A stretch of 64,000 nucleotides of DNA from Streptomyces cupreus (GTDB lineage: Bacteria; Actinomycetota; Actinomycetes; Streptomycetales; Streptomycetaceae), in assembly GCF_014257025.1 (NCBI RefSeq), contig NZ_JACMSF010000014.1, forward strand, positions 1 to 64,000. Direction: 5' to 3'. The position numbers were made by a program, and so were the translations under genes. A model generated the notes under the pieces. It was not told where the DNA came from. It worked only from the letters and a program-made list of their open reading frames with translations, and did not search any database. Positions 56,735-64,000 of the stretch are shown piece by piece. Every line of letters starts with the position of its first letter. The stretch's first letter is position 1.

Positions 56735-58218
56735 TTGACGTAGGTGTCGGCCGTGACCAGTTCGCGCTCGCGCGGGTCGTGCGCGGCGCCGACGACACCC
56801 TCGGCGTCGCCCTGGATGACCCGCTCGTGCAGCATCGGGATCGCGGCGTCGGTGGCGAGAACGGCGGCCTCGGCCTCGATGACGGCCTTGCGGCGGGCCT
56901 CGCCGGTCGCGGTCGCGCCCGCCTTCTTCAGCACCTTGTCGACCGAGGAGTCGGCGAGTCGGGAGATGTTGAAGGAACCGTCGGAGGCGAAGTCGCTGTA
57001 GAGATACGCGGCCGGATCGCCGGAGTCGAGGACGGTGGCCCGGGACAGGATGAACGCGTCGAACTCGCCCGCCAGTGCGTCGGATTCGATGTTCGCGTAC
57101 TCGCGGATCTCCAGCTTCACCTTGAACCCGGCCTGCTGGAGCTGCTGTTGCAGGGTGGCGGCGACCTCCGGCAGCTCGGCACGGTCGGTGAAGGTGCCGA
57201 TGGTGACGGTCTCGCCGTCCGCCTTCTTCGCCGCCGCGCGCCTCACGTCGGTGCGCAGCTCGGCCGCCCACGGCAGCGCGGGCCCCAGCAGCCCCTCGGC
57301 GACGTCGGCGCGTCCCTCGTACACGCCCTTCACGATCGACCCGGCGTCGATGGCCTTACGGGCGGCGGCGCGCAGGGAGGCGTCCTCGAAGGGGCCGTCG
57401 GAGGTGTTGAGGTACAGGGTGTTGGTCCGCGGCATCGGGACCTCGGTGATCGACTCCTCGTCCAGCAGGGCCGCCTGCGACACCGGTACGGCCTCGACGA
57501 TGTCGGCCTCGCCGCTGCGCAGGGCGGCGGCGCGGGCGGCGCCGTCGGGGACGAACTTCACGTCGATTCCGGGGGCCTTGGCCCGCTCGCCCCAGTAGTC
57601 GTCGTAGCGGTCGAGGGAGGCGGAGGAGGTGCCGTTGACCTTGGTCAGCTCGAAGGGACCGGTGCCGGCGCCGAGGGGGTTCACCGTCTTCCCCCGGTAC
57701 GCCTTCGCGGCCAGGATCGACAGCTGCGGGGAGCTGAGGCGCTGCGGGACCAGGGGGTCCTCGGTGGCGGTGGTGACAGTGACCCGGTCGCCGTCGGCCT
57801 TCGCGGTCAGCTCCACGCCGTCCAGGATGCGGGGCTTGGGGGAGGCGTCGGCGGCGGCGGTGAGCGACCGTACGACGGACTCGGCGTCGAGCTCGGTGCC
57901 GTCGTGGAAGGTGACGCCCTCGCGAATCTCGAAGGTCCAGGTCCGGCCGGACTGCCGCCACTCGGTGGCCAGCGCGGGTTCGGCGTCGCCCTCGGCGTCC
58001 AGCTTCACAAGGGTCTCCGCCGTCGACCAGCGGGACAGCTTGAACGCGTCGTCCGAGAGCGGGGAGAGGCCCGAGCGCGGCGGCTGCATCATCGCGAGGC
58101 GTACGCGCTTGCCCTCGCCGGAGGCGCCGGTCGACTCACTCTCGGCGAAGCAGCCGGTGAGCAGCGCGGAGGCGGCCGAGACCGCGGTGAGGGACAGCAG
58201 ACGGGCGGGGACGCGCAC
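56731..58218 (-). CDS. Metal or metallophore-type ABC substrate-binding lipoprotein (SBP family 5)
   Basis: A 495-residue binding protein of the NikA/OppA family. The signal peptide MRVPARLLSLTAVSAASALL ends in lipobox LTGC. The family block TWTFEIREGVTFHDGTELDAESVVRSL follows near residues 94-120, then NPLGAGTGPFELTKVNG. It is first in the importer operon. The GTG at 58218 has GGAG six bases upstream. A Zur-like box lies 58 bp upstream between -35 and -10 candidates, so the ligand is more likely a zinc complex or metallophore than a nutrient peptide; that is inference. Confidence 0.88.
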   Translation of the reverse strand: MRVPARLLSLTAVSAASALLTGCFAESESTGASGEGKRVRLAMMQPPRSGLSPLSDDAFKLSRWSTAETLVKLDAEGDAEPALATEWRQSGRTWTFEIREGVTFHDGTELDAESVVRSLTAAADASPKPRILDGVELTAKADGDRVTVTTATEDPLVPQRLSSPQLSILAAKAYRGKTVNPLGAGTGPFELTKVNGTSSASLDRYDDYWGERAKAPGIDVKFVPDGAARAAALRSGEADIVEAVPVSQAALLDEESITEVPMPRTNTLYLNTSDGPFEDASLRAAARKAIDAGSIVKGVYEGRADVAEGLLGPALPWAAELRTDVRRAAAKKADGETVTIGTFTDRAELPEVAATLQQQLQQAGFKVKLEIREYANIESDALAGEFDAFILSRATVLDSGDPAAYLYSDFASDGSFNISRLADSSVDKVLKKAGATATGEARRKAVIEAEAAVLATDAAIPMLHERVIQGDAEGVVGAAHDPRERELVTADTYVK

Positions 58219-58263
58219 GGCACACTCCGGGTAAAGGCATGGTCAAAGGTTGAGCGTGCGACG

Positions 58264-58295
58264 ACCGTAGCATGATGACAATCATTTTCATAAAC
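58264..58295 (-). promoter_or_regulatory. Zur-like box and promoter of the importer operon
   Basis: TGACAATCATTTTCA at 58276-58290 is a 7-1-7 dyad with 6 of 7 arm positions symmetric. It closely fits the actinobacterial Zur box TGAAAATGATTTTCA in either orientation. On the minus strand TACGGT (58264-58269) is a good -10 and TATGAA lies about 17 bases ahead of it. The box falls between them, so a zinc-loaded Zur would block RNA polymerase. Confidence 0.75.
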
Positions 58296-58304
58296 CCCTC
58301 GGTG

Positions 58305-59474
58305 CTACAACCGCGCTCCCTTCAACGCCATGTGCAGCAGCAGCCGGTCCTCGCCGTCGTCCAGGTCCAGGCCCGTCAACTGCTCGACGCGGGACAGGCG
58401 GTAGTAGAGGGTCTGCCGGTGGATCCCGAGCTCGGCGGCCGTCCGCGCCGCCTGTCCCGCACAGTCGAGGTAGACCTCGGCGGTGCGCGCGAGTTCCCGG
58501 TGGGCGGGGGAGAGCAGCGGGGCCACCGCCGGGTCGTGCGCCGTCTCGGGCGGCAGCGCGGTCAGCAGGCGGTACGGGCCGATGCGGGCCCATTGTGCGA
58601 CGGGCCCGAGCCGTGGCTCGGCCAGGACCGCGCGCGCCGCGGCCGACGCCTCCCGCCAGGCCGCCCCCAGCTCCACCAGCCCGGCCCGCGCGGCCGCGAG
58701 GCCCGCACCCCCGTGTCCGCCCGCCCGCTCCAACAGCCGTCCGGCCGCGGATGTCGCCGGGGTCAGCAGCTGCGGGGACCGCAGCCGGATCAGGAGCGCC
58801 AGCGAGTGGTCCGTCGTCCCCCACGGCACCGTGCAGAGCGCCATCGCACCCGGCACCGTGCGCACCGACGGGGCGTCGTCCGGGTCGGCCGACGGCCAGG
58901 GGGCCACGCAGACGACCGTATGAAGGGAGTCGGCGCGAGGGCCGAGGGCGGTGCGCAGCTCGGCGACCGCCATGTCGCGCTGCCAGTCGCGCTCGGCGGT
59001 CAGGACGGCCCGCAGCTCACGGGTGAGATCGGCGCCGTGCTGGGCCTCGTCGGCGAGCAGATCGCCGATGCGGACGGTGACGTCCATCGCGGCGGCCAGT
59101 CGGCGGTCGGTGGGGCCAGGGTCGTCGTCCAGGAGCCAGACGTAACCGAGGACGACACCCCGGTGGCGTACCGGCAGACCGATCCGGCCGCGGTAGACCC
59201 CGGCCTCCGGGGTGGGCGGGATCCGGACGGGGGCGCTCGCGCGGGTGATGCCGAAGCCCTCGAACCAGGCGCGGACGGCGGCCGTGGAGCGACGGGTCAG
59301 GATCGAGCGGGTGCGCACGGGGTCCAGCGCGGAGGCGTCCAGCTCGTCCTCGCTGTCGTAGGCACCGAAGGCGATCAGCTCGAAGTCGCGGTTCTCCAGG
59401 GTCGCCGGGGCGCCCAGCAGCTCCGAGATCTCATCGACCAGCTCCTGGTAGTCACCCTTGAATTCCGACGTCAC
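58305..59474 (-). CDS. PucR/CdaR-type regulator of proline catabolism
   Basis: A 389-residue regulator with an N-terminal sensor/GGDEF-like region and a C-terminal PucR helix-turn-helix (ARTAAELGIHRQTLYYRLSR, about residues 345-364). It is divergent from proline dehydrogenase, and such PucR proteins activate pru genes in mycobacteria and relatives, so proline control is likely. The GTG at 59474 is preferred because GAGGGAG lies nine bases upstream; ATGs at 59492 and 59513 are in frame. A perfect 18-bp palindrome sits in the divergent promoter region. Confidence 0.88.
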   Translation of the reverse strand: MTSEFKGDYQELVDEISELLGAPATLENRDFELIAFGAYDSEDELDASALDPVRTRSILTRRSTAAVRAWFEGFGITRASAPVRIPPTPEAGVYRGRIGLPVRHRGVVLGYVWLLDDDPGPTDRRLAAAMDVTVRIGDLLADEAQHGADLTRELRAVLTAERDWQRDMAVAELRTALGPRADSLHTVVCVAPWPSADPDDAPSVRTVPGAMALCTVPWGTTDHSLALLIRLRSPQLLTPATSAAGRLLERAGGHGGAGLAAARAGLVELGAAWREASAAARAVLAEPRLGPVAQWARIGPYRLLTALPPETAHDPAVAPLLSPAHRELARTAEVYLDCAGQAARTAAELGIHRQTLYYRLSRVEQLTGLDLDDGEDRLLLHMALKGARL

Positions 59475-59504
59475 TCGGGCATTCTCCCTCATTTCCCCAG
59501 GCCC

Positions 59505-59522
59505 CTCATACATCTGTATGAG
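59505..59522. promoter_or_regulatory. Perfect 18-bp palindrome between pucR-type gene and pruB
   Basis: CTCATACATCTGTATGAG is a perfect palindrome, AT-rich for this genome, 31 bp before the regulator start and 134 bp before proline dehydrogenase. It is the best candidate operator for the PucR-type protein. The remainder of 59475-59655 also holds a short dyad CACGG/CCGTG near 59585-59601. Confidence 0.65.
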
Positions 59523-59655
59523 ATCTGCGGCACGGATGCGTGACAGCTGTCGATGGCCGACGATCGGAGGGATCCTTAGGTTTCACGGTGGTTCTCCGTG
59601 CCGTACCCGAACCGTTGGGTGACGGCCTGTTTCTGATGGTTTGTGGAGGTGCCCC

Positions 59656-60582
59656 GTGCTGGGTCCCGTGATTCTCGCCGCGTCACGCAGCGACCGGATG
59701 CGACGTCTGGTCTCGGCGGCTCCCGTCACCAAGCAGGTCGTCGACCGCTTCATCCCCGGCGAGACCGTGGACGAGATCGTCCCGATCATCGAGGACCTCA
59801 CGGCCAAGGGCTTGGAACTGACCATGGACGTGGTCGGCGAGGACATCACCACCCCCGCACAGGCCGAGGCCGCCCGCGACGCCTATCTGGAGCTGATCGA
59901 CCGGCTCAAGGGCCTGGAGCTCGGCACGCGCGCGGAGATGTCCGTGAAGCTGTCGATGTTCGGCCAGGCGCTGCCCGGTGGTCATGAGCTCGCGCTCGCC
60001 AACGTCCGCCCGGTCGTCGAGGCCGCCGCCGCCATCGGCACCACGGTCACCCTGGACGCGGAGGACCACACCACCCTGGACTCGATGTTCGCCATCCACG
60101 AGGAGCTGCGGAGGGAATTCCCGGGGACCGGCTGTGTGATCCAGGCCTACCTGTTCCGCACCGAGGCCGACGCCCACCGCCTCGCCGCGAACGGCAGTCG
60201 CGTCCGCATCGTCAAGGGCGCCTACAAGGAGCCCGCCGAGGTCGCGTACCAGGACAAGGCCGAGATCGACAAGGCGTACGTCCGCGTCATGCGCATCCTC
60301 ATGGAGGGCTCCGGGTACCCGATGATCGGGTCCCACGACCCGCGCCTGATCTCCATCGCCCAGGAACTCGCCCATCGCGCCGGGCGAAAGCTCGACGAGT
60401 ACGAGTTCCAGATGCTTTACGGCATCCGCAGCGACGAGCACCTGCGCCTGGCCGCCGAGGGCCACCGCATGCGCGTCTACACGGCGTACGGCACCGACTG
60501 GTACGGCTACTTCATGCGAAGGCTGGCGGAGAAGCCGGCGAACCTGCGCTTCTTCCTCCGCTCGATGGTCAGCAAGGGGTGA
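59656..60582 (+). CDS. pruB: Proline dehydrogenase (monofunctional)
   Basis: A 308-residue FAD enzyme that oxidises proline to 1-pyrroline-5-carboxylate. It has the PRODH barrel motifs: LTMDVVGEDITTPAQA, VSVKLSMFGQAL-like AEMSVKLSMFGQALPGG, TLDAEDHTTLDSM, VRIVKGAYKEP, IGSHDPRLISIA, and YEFQMLYGIRSDEHLRLA. The GTG at 59656 has GGAGG six bases upstream. It is a separate protein from the P5C dehydrogenase 270 bp downstream, as is usual in actinobacteria and unlike bifunctional PutA. Confidence 0.95.
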   Translation: MLGPVILAASRSDRMRRLVSAAPVTKQVVDRFIPGETVDEIVPIIEDLTAKGLELTMDVVGEDITTPAQAEAARDAYLELIDRLKGLELGTRAEMSVKLSMFGQALPGGHELALANVRPVVEAAAAIGTTVTLDAEDHTTLDSMFAIHEELRREFPGTGCVIQAYLFRTEADAHRLAANGSRVRIVKGAYKEPAEVAYQDKAEIDKAYVRVMRILMEGSGYPMIGSHDPRLISIAQELAHRAGRKLDEYEFQMLYGIRSDEHLRLAAEGHRMRVYTAYGTDWYGYFMRRLAEKPANLRFFLRSMVSKG

Positions 60583-60600
60583 TGCGCACCGGATGAGCCA

Positions 60601-60641
60601 CGGCTGTCGGTCGCCGAGGAGTGCTCGGAAGCCAACAGCCG
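60601..60641 (+). terminator. Nested hairpin after pruB
   Basis: CGGCTGT/ACAGCCG encloses GG/CC and CCGAG-GAGTG-CTCGG. It starts 18 bases after the pruB stop and lacks a T-run. It may separate pruB from pruA transcription. Confidence 0.6.
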
Positions 60642-60669
60642 CCGCCCCGCGGCCGGCTGAGCCGGACCC

Positions 60670-60696
60670 AGATCCGTGGAAAGGAGTTACGGATCT
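60670..60696 (+). promoter_or_regulatory. Hairpin with a ribosome-binding site in its loop
   Basis: AGATCCGT and ACGGATCT form a perfect 8-bp stem whose 11-base loop is GGAAAGGAGTT. The loop thus displays a consensus Shine-Dalgarno sequence 11 bases before a GTG that opens a proline-rich 21-codon ORF. Confidence 0.6.
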
Positions 60697-60697
60697 C

Positions 60698-60763
60698 GTG
60701 ACTCCGCCCCCGAAGGGGCTTCTCGCGAACTCGCCACAGCGAGCCGTGACGGTCAAGCCCTGA
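60698..60763 (+). CDS. Possible proline-rich leader peptide upstream of pruA
   Basis: A 21-codon ORF starts at GTG 60698 and encodes VTPPPKGLLANSPQ followed by RAVTVKP. Five of 21 residues are proline, including a Pro-Pro-Pro run that slows ribosomes. It ends at 60763, inside a 14-bp tandem repeat (TGACGGTCAAGCCC at 60747-60760 and 60761-60774), 88 bases before pruA. Its position before a proline-degradation gene suggests a sensing leader, but there is no evidence of expression and the ORF is short enough to arise by chance. Confidence 0.35.
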   Translation: MTPPPKGLLANSPQRAVTVKP

Positions 60764-60780
60764 CGGTCAAGCCCTGACCG
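60747..60780. repeat. 14-bp tandem repeat upstream of pruA
   Basis: TGACGGTCAAGCCC occurs twice head to tail and a third partial unit, TGACCG, follows. TGACGGTCA is itself a near-palindrome (TGACnGTCA). It could be an operator, for example for the PucR-type regulator, or a recent slippage duplication. Confidence 0.6.
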
Positions 60781-60851
60781 CTGCTCACCATACGCACATG
60801 CTTCAGCCCCCTCGGCCGAAGCCCGGGAATCACTCGGAAGAGGTAACCCCC

Positions 60852-62483
60852 ATGGACGCTGTGACCCAGGTCCCCACCCCCGTCAACGAGCCGGTGCACG
60901 GCTATGCCCCCGGCTCGCCCGAGCGTGCCCGTCTTGAGGCCAAGCTCAAGGAGCTGGCGGACAACCCGATCGACCTGCCGATGACCATCGGCGGCGAGAA
61001 GCGGATGGGCGGCGGCGAGCGTGTCGACGTCGTGCAGCCGCACAACCACAAGGCCCGCCTCGGCACCTACGGCAACGCCACCCAGCAGGACGCCCAGGAC
61101 GCCATCGACGCCGCCCTCGCCGCGGCCCCGGCCTGGCGCGCGATGTCCTTCGACGACCGCGCGGCGATCATCCTGCGCGCCGCCGACCTGCTCGCCGGCC
61201 CCTGGCGCGAGACGCTGGCCGCGTCCACCATGCTCGGCCAGTCCAAGACCGCCCAGCAGGCCGAGATCGACACGCCCTGCGAGCTGATCGACTTCTGGCG
61301 TTTCAACGTCAAGTACGCCCGTGACCTGCTCGCCGAGCAGCCGGTCGCCAACTCCCCGGGCGTCTGGAACCGCCTCGACCACCGCCCGCTCGAGGGCTTC
61401 GTCTACGCGATCACGCCGTTCAACTTCACGGCCATCGCGGGCAACCTGCCCACCGCTCCCGCGCTCATGGGCAACGTCGTCGTGTGGAAGCCGTCCCCGA
61501 CGCAGACCCACGCCGCCGTGCTGCTGATGCGGCTGCTGGAGGAGGCGGGTCTGCCCAAGGGCGTCATCAACCTCGTCACCGGTGACGGCATCGAGGTCTC
61601 CAAGGTCGCCCTGGAGCACCGCGATCTCGCCGGCATCCACTTCACCGGCTCGACCAGGACCTTCCAGTACCTGTGGAAGACGGTCGGCAACAACATCGAG
61701 AAGTACCGCACGTACCCGCGCATGGTCGGCGAGACCGGCGGCAAGGACTTCATCGTCGCCCACCCGAGCGCCGACAAGGCGGTTCTGAAGACCGCGCTGA
61801 CCCGCGGCGCCTTCGAGTACCAGGGCCAGAAGTGCTCGGCGACCTCCCGGGCGTACATCCCGGCGTCGATCTGGAACTCCGGCTTCAAGGAGGAGTTCGC
61901 GGCGGAGGTCGACTACATCACCATGGGCGATGTGACGGACCTGTCGAACTTCGTCGGCGCCGTCATCGACGACCGAGCCTTCGCCAAGAGCAAGGCCGCG
62001 ATCGACCGCGCCAAGTCCGACCCGTCCTGCACGATCGTCGCGGGCGGCTCCTACGACGACTCGGTGGGCTACTTCGTCCGCCCGACCGTCATCGAGTGCG
62101 GTGACCCGGAGAACGAGGTGTTCACCACCGAGTACTTCGGTCCGATCCTCGCCGTGCACGTCTACGAGGACGACAAGTACGACGAGATGCTGACCCAGAT
62201 GGAGTCGGTGTCCGACTACGCCCTGACGGGCTCGGTCATCGCGGGCGACCGCGCGGCGGCGGCGTACACGATGGAGAAGCTGCGCTACGCGGCCGGCAAC
62301 TTCTACATCAACGACAAGTCGACCGGCGCCGTCGTCGGCCAGCAGCCCTTCGGCGGTGGCCGTGCCTCCGGCACCAACGACAAGGCCGGTGCCCCGCAGA
62401 ACCTGATGCGCTGGACGCTGACCCGCTCCATCAAGGAGACGCTGGTCCCGCCGACCGACTACACGTACCCGCACATGGGCTGA
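60852..62483 (+). CDS. pruA: L-glutamate gamma-semialdehyde (P5C) dehydrogenase
   Basis: A 543-residue aldehyde dehydrogenase that oxidises P5C/glutamate semialdehyde to glutamate with NAD, completing proline degradation. The cofactor and active-site motifs are visible: FTGSTRTFQYLWK, VGETGGKDFIVAHPSAD with the general-base region, and the catalytic Cys in FEYQGQKCSATSRAYIP (about residue 323). The length matches the PruA type 1 family. The ATG at 60852 is preceded by GAAGAGG. The 269 bp upstream contain hairpins, a tandem repeat and a possible leader peptide. Confidence 0.96.
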   Translation: MDAVTQVPTPVNEPVHGYAPGSPERARLEAKLKELADNPIDLPMTIGGEKRMGGGERVDVVQPHNHKARLGTYGNATQQDAQDAIDAALAAAPAWRAMSFDDRAAIILRAADLLAGPWRETLAASTMLGQSKTAQQAEIDTPCELIDFWRFNVKYARDLLAEQPVANSPGVWNRLDHRPLEGFVYAITPFNFTAIAGNLPTAPALMGNVVVWKPSPTQTHAAVLLMRLLEEAGLPKGVINLVTGDGIEVSKVALEHRDLAGIHFTGSTRTFQYLWKTVGNNIEKYRTYPRMVGETGGKDFIVAHPSADKAVLKTALTRGAFEYQGQKCSATSRAYIPASIWNSGFKEEFAAEVDYITMGDVTDLSNFVGAVIDDRAFAKSKAAIDRAKSDPSCTIVAGGSYDDSVGYFVRPTVIECGDPENEVFTTEYFGPILAVHVYEDDKYDEMLTQMESVSDYALTGSVIAGDRAAAAYTMEKLRYAAGNFYINDKSTGAVVGQQPFGGGRASGTNDKAGAPQNLMRWTLTRSIKETLVPPTDYTYPHMG

Positions 62484-62497
62484 CGTCCCGTCACACA

Positions 62498-62531
62498 TGA
62501 CAGGGCCGGGCGAACTGCCCGGCCCCTGTCA
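62498..62531 (+). terminator. pruA terminator
   Basis: TGACAGGGCCGGGC pairs with GCCCGGCCCCTGTCA across GAACT, with a single bulged base, followed by CGTTT. It lies 14 bases after the pruA stop and before the convergent DUF5988-like gene. Confidence 0.85.
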
Positions 62532-62550
62532 CGTTTCCCCGACTGTCGCC

Positions 62551-62757
62551 CTAGCCGGGCATCTCCGTCCGCTCCCACCACTCGTACACCGCCAGCCGCC
62601 CCTCCGGCGTGTCCGCCTGACGTGAGGTCGGCCGGAAGTGCTCGTAGCCGTTGCGGAGCTCGATCTTCACATCCGGCCCGGGGGCCGGTGCTCGCACGAT
62701 CCGTTCGGGCAGGTCGTCCGGGCCGCCTTCGAGAACCACTTTCTCCGTGTCGTTCAT
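62551..62757 (-). CDS. DUF5988-like small protein
   Basis: A 68-residue soluble protein: MNDTEKVVLEGGPDDLPERI at the start, a middle segment VKIELRNGYEHFRPTSR and a C-terminal VYEWWERTEMPG. This arrangement matches what I remember of DUF5988, small actinobacterial proteins of unknown role often found near natural-product genes, although none is seen here. The ATG at 62757 is chosen with GAGAG just upstream; a GTG three codons earlier is possible. Confidence 0.7.
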   Translation of the reverse strand: MNDTEKVVLEGGPDDLPERIVRAPAPGPDVKIELRNGYEHFRPTSRQADTPEGRLAVYEWWERTEMPG

Positions 62758-62870
62758 GACTCTCACGGTTTCCCGCCATGGACGTTTGCGAAACCGCAGG
62801 TCAACGCCGTGTGACTCGTTCGCCGTCTCAGATAGTAGGAAGTCCGAGTAATTGTGGAGACAGAAGCGCC

Positions 62871-62896
62871 CGGCTCCCTTAACTTTGTAGGAGCCG
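62871..62896. promoter_or_regulatory. Inverted repeat in the gap before the 42-residue gene
   Basis: CGGCTCC and GGAGCCG form a perfect 7-bp dyad with a 12-base AT-rich centre. It is the main feature of the 277-bp gap 62758-63034; no other gene was seen there. Confidence 0.4.
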
Positions 62897-63034
62897 AACG
62901 TCTCGCTCGATCAAGCGAATGGCGGTCGTGAGTCGGGCCCCCTGCAGGCAACCCCTGTGGCACCGCTCCCCGCCCCACCCGGCGTCTCGTAACCCCCCAT
63001 CCGTCTCCAGGATTGTCGAAGGAGTCGATTTCCC

Positions 63035-63163
63035 ATGGCCGAGACGACCGCCCGCCGAGTCCGTCACCTCTCGCGTTCGAGCGAGTCCGACCGCAAGAAC
63101 GCCGCCGCTGCCCTGCAGCGCGCGCTCGACCGCCGTGACAACGGCGGCGCCACCGGCCACTGA
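63035..63163 (+). CDS. Small basic protein of 42 residues
   Basis: A short ORF begins at ATG 63035, ten bases after AAGGAG, and encodes MAETTARRVRHLSRSSESDR then KNAAAALQRALDRRDNGGATGH. Codon third positions are nearly all G or C, and the ribosome-binding site is good. The composition (Arg/Ala-rich, helical) resembles small Streptomyces proteins that often go unannotated. Function is unknown. Confidence 0.65.
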   Translation: MAETTARRVRHLSRSSESDRKNAAAALQRALDRRDNGGATGH

Positions 63164-63212
63164 GCCGACCCCATACGCCGGGAGCCGCACCCGCGCGAGG
63201 TGCGGCGCGGGC

Positions 63213-64000
63213 TCATGCGCCGCGCCGCACCTCGAAATGGTCGATGCGCTTGCCGTCGTGAGCGAGGGCCGACACCTTCAGACGTGGCCTCGCGCCGCTC
63301 TCCGCCTCCACCTTGAGGACCGAGAAGCCCCGGTAGCGAACCCGGGACCACTCCACGGTCTCCTCCTTCGCGGACCGTGACTTGGTCCACTGGAAGGTGT
63401 CCACCGACTCACGGTCCTTGACTCGGCCCTCGTAGCTCTCCTCCACGCCCGCCGGGAAGCCGTACAGATCCTTGCCGCCCCCGCCGGCCGTGACGTACAC
63501 GATGCCGTCCCGCGACGGGTCCGTGGACGCGCCGATCGGCACCGGGCGGCCCACCTCGCCGTTCTTGATGGCGTCGGTCCGCTCGTAGACATGGTTGTGG
63601 CCGTTGATCACCAGATCCACCTGGTGCTCGGCGAACAGCGGCAGCCACTCCGCGCGCACCCCGCCGTCGGAGGCGTGTGTGGACGTCGAGTAGGTGCAGT
63701 GGTGGAAGAAGACGACGATGAAGTCCACCGCCGCCGAGGCCCGTAGCTCACGCAGCCGCCCGTCCAGCCACTTCGTCTGCCTGCCCCCGGTGTAGCCGAG
63801 GTTCGCCGGGATCTCGTACGACACGTCGTTCGCGTCCAGCGCCACGAAGCCGACGTTGCCGTAGACGAAGGAGTACACCCCCGGCGCCGTACGCGGGTCG
63901 AAGCCGCTGTCCGGGAGGGAGAAGCGGGCCGACTGGCCGCCGTAGCCGTCCGGTGAGTACCAGGCCTCCATGTCGTGGTTGCCGGTCGTCACCATCCAGG
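63213..64000 (-). CDS. Metallophosphoesterase (purple acid phosphatase-like), C-terminal part
   Basis: The C-terminal 262 or more residues of a calcineurin-like phosphoesterase; the gene continues beyond the end of the window, so its start is not seen. Metal-binding motifs are GNHDMEAW (the GNH[DE] signature), VFFHHC and GHNHVYERTD. A C-terminal beta domain follows (SRVRYRGFSVLKVEAESG). Exported bacterial enzymes of this type hydrolyse phosphomonoesters; export cannot be judged without the N-terminus. Confidence 0.88.
   Translation of the reverse strand, partial: WMVTTGNHDMEAWYSPDGYGGQSARFSLPDSGFDPRTAPGVYSFVYGNVGFVALDANDVSYEIPANLGYTGGRQTKWLDGRLRELRASAAVDFIVVFFHHCTYSTSTHASDGGVRAEWLPLFAEHQVDLVINGHNHVYERTDAIKNGEVGRPVPIGASTDPSRDGIVYVTAGGGGKDLYGFPAGVEESYEGRVKDRESVDTFQWTKSRSAKEETVEWSRVRYRGFSVLKVEAESGARPRLKVSALAHDGKRIDHFEVRRGA

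Noticed and set aside
59574..59590. CCTTAGGTTTCAC as an iron-regulator (DmdR/IdeR) box
   Set aside because: It matches only one half of the TTAGGTTAGGCTCACCTAA consensus, with no second half.

Overview
The window is chromosomal DNA of a high-GC actinomycete, almost certainly Streptomyces. Codon third positions are nearly all G or C, GTG starts and 4-bp GTGA overlaps are common, several genes look leaderless, terminators are GC hairpins without T-runs, and I found only one TTA codon in a called gene. The gene order (gcv, oligopeptide transporter, mnmA, ligA, gatCAB, ilvBNC, serA, proline catabolism) resembles, from memory, the S. coelicolor core around SCO5471-SCO5520. No tRNA, rRNA, CRISPR array, phage or insertion sequence was seen.

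Layout. 1-1.9 kb: glycine cleavage genes gcvT-gcvH (minus) behind a tandem glycine riboswitch. 2-4.5 kb: a P-loop kinase-like protein and two SseB-family paralogues. 4.8-11 kb: a five-gene oligopeptide ABC transporter in the order permease C, binding lipoprotein, permease B, two ATPases, closed by a strong terminator. 11-15.3 kb: TRIC-type channel, thioesterase, a WYL regulator split by a one-base frameshift, and small membrane or secreted proteins around a TetR gene. 15.3-24 kb: cysteine desulfurase, amidase, mnmA, hydrolase, LOG-type protein, SDR, MetE-like protein and ligA. 24.3-26.6 kb: a GGDEF/EAL c-di-GMP phosphodiesterase (RmdB-like) holding the TTA codon. 26.8-30.4 kb: gatC-gatA-small membrane protein-gatB. 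30.4-42.4 kb: methyltransferase, MMPL exporter, GNAT, a large LuxR/ATPase regulator, sorbosone dehydrogenase-like lipoprotein, aldo/keto reductase and a 2-hydroxyacid dehydrogenase. 42.6-45.8 kb: a PAS-GGDEF-degenerate EAL protein. 45.8-51.4 kb: ilvB (with leader peptide and attenuator), ilvN, ilvC and serA. 51.4-53.7 kb: divergent MFS exporter and TetR gene flanking a 13-bp tandem array. 53.7-58.3 kb: a Nik/Opp-type ABC importer with one fused permease and a Zur-like box. 58.3-62.5 kb: PucR regulator divergent from proline dehydrogenase and P5C dehydrogenase. 62.5-64 kb: small proteins and a truncated metallophosphatase.

How they fit together. Much of the window is amino-acid economy: glycine cleavage sensed by a riboswitch, branched-chain synthesis controlled by leader-peptide attenuation, serine synthesis, proline degradation under a PucR regulator, peptide uptake, and tRNA charging and thiolation (GatCAB, cysteine desulfurase plus MnmA). 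A second theme is developmental signalling by c-di-GMP, with one probable cyclase and one probable phosphodiesterase about 17 kb apart.

The least ordinary parts are the Zur-box importer with the fused permease, the six-unit 13-bp operator array, a proline-rich leader ORF with its ribosome-binding site in a hairpin loop upstream of pruA, and short palindromic elements lying in frame inside coding sequences. All functional statements rest on motif reading; no database search was run.
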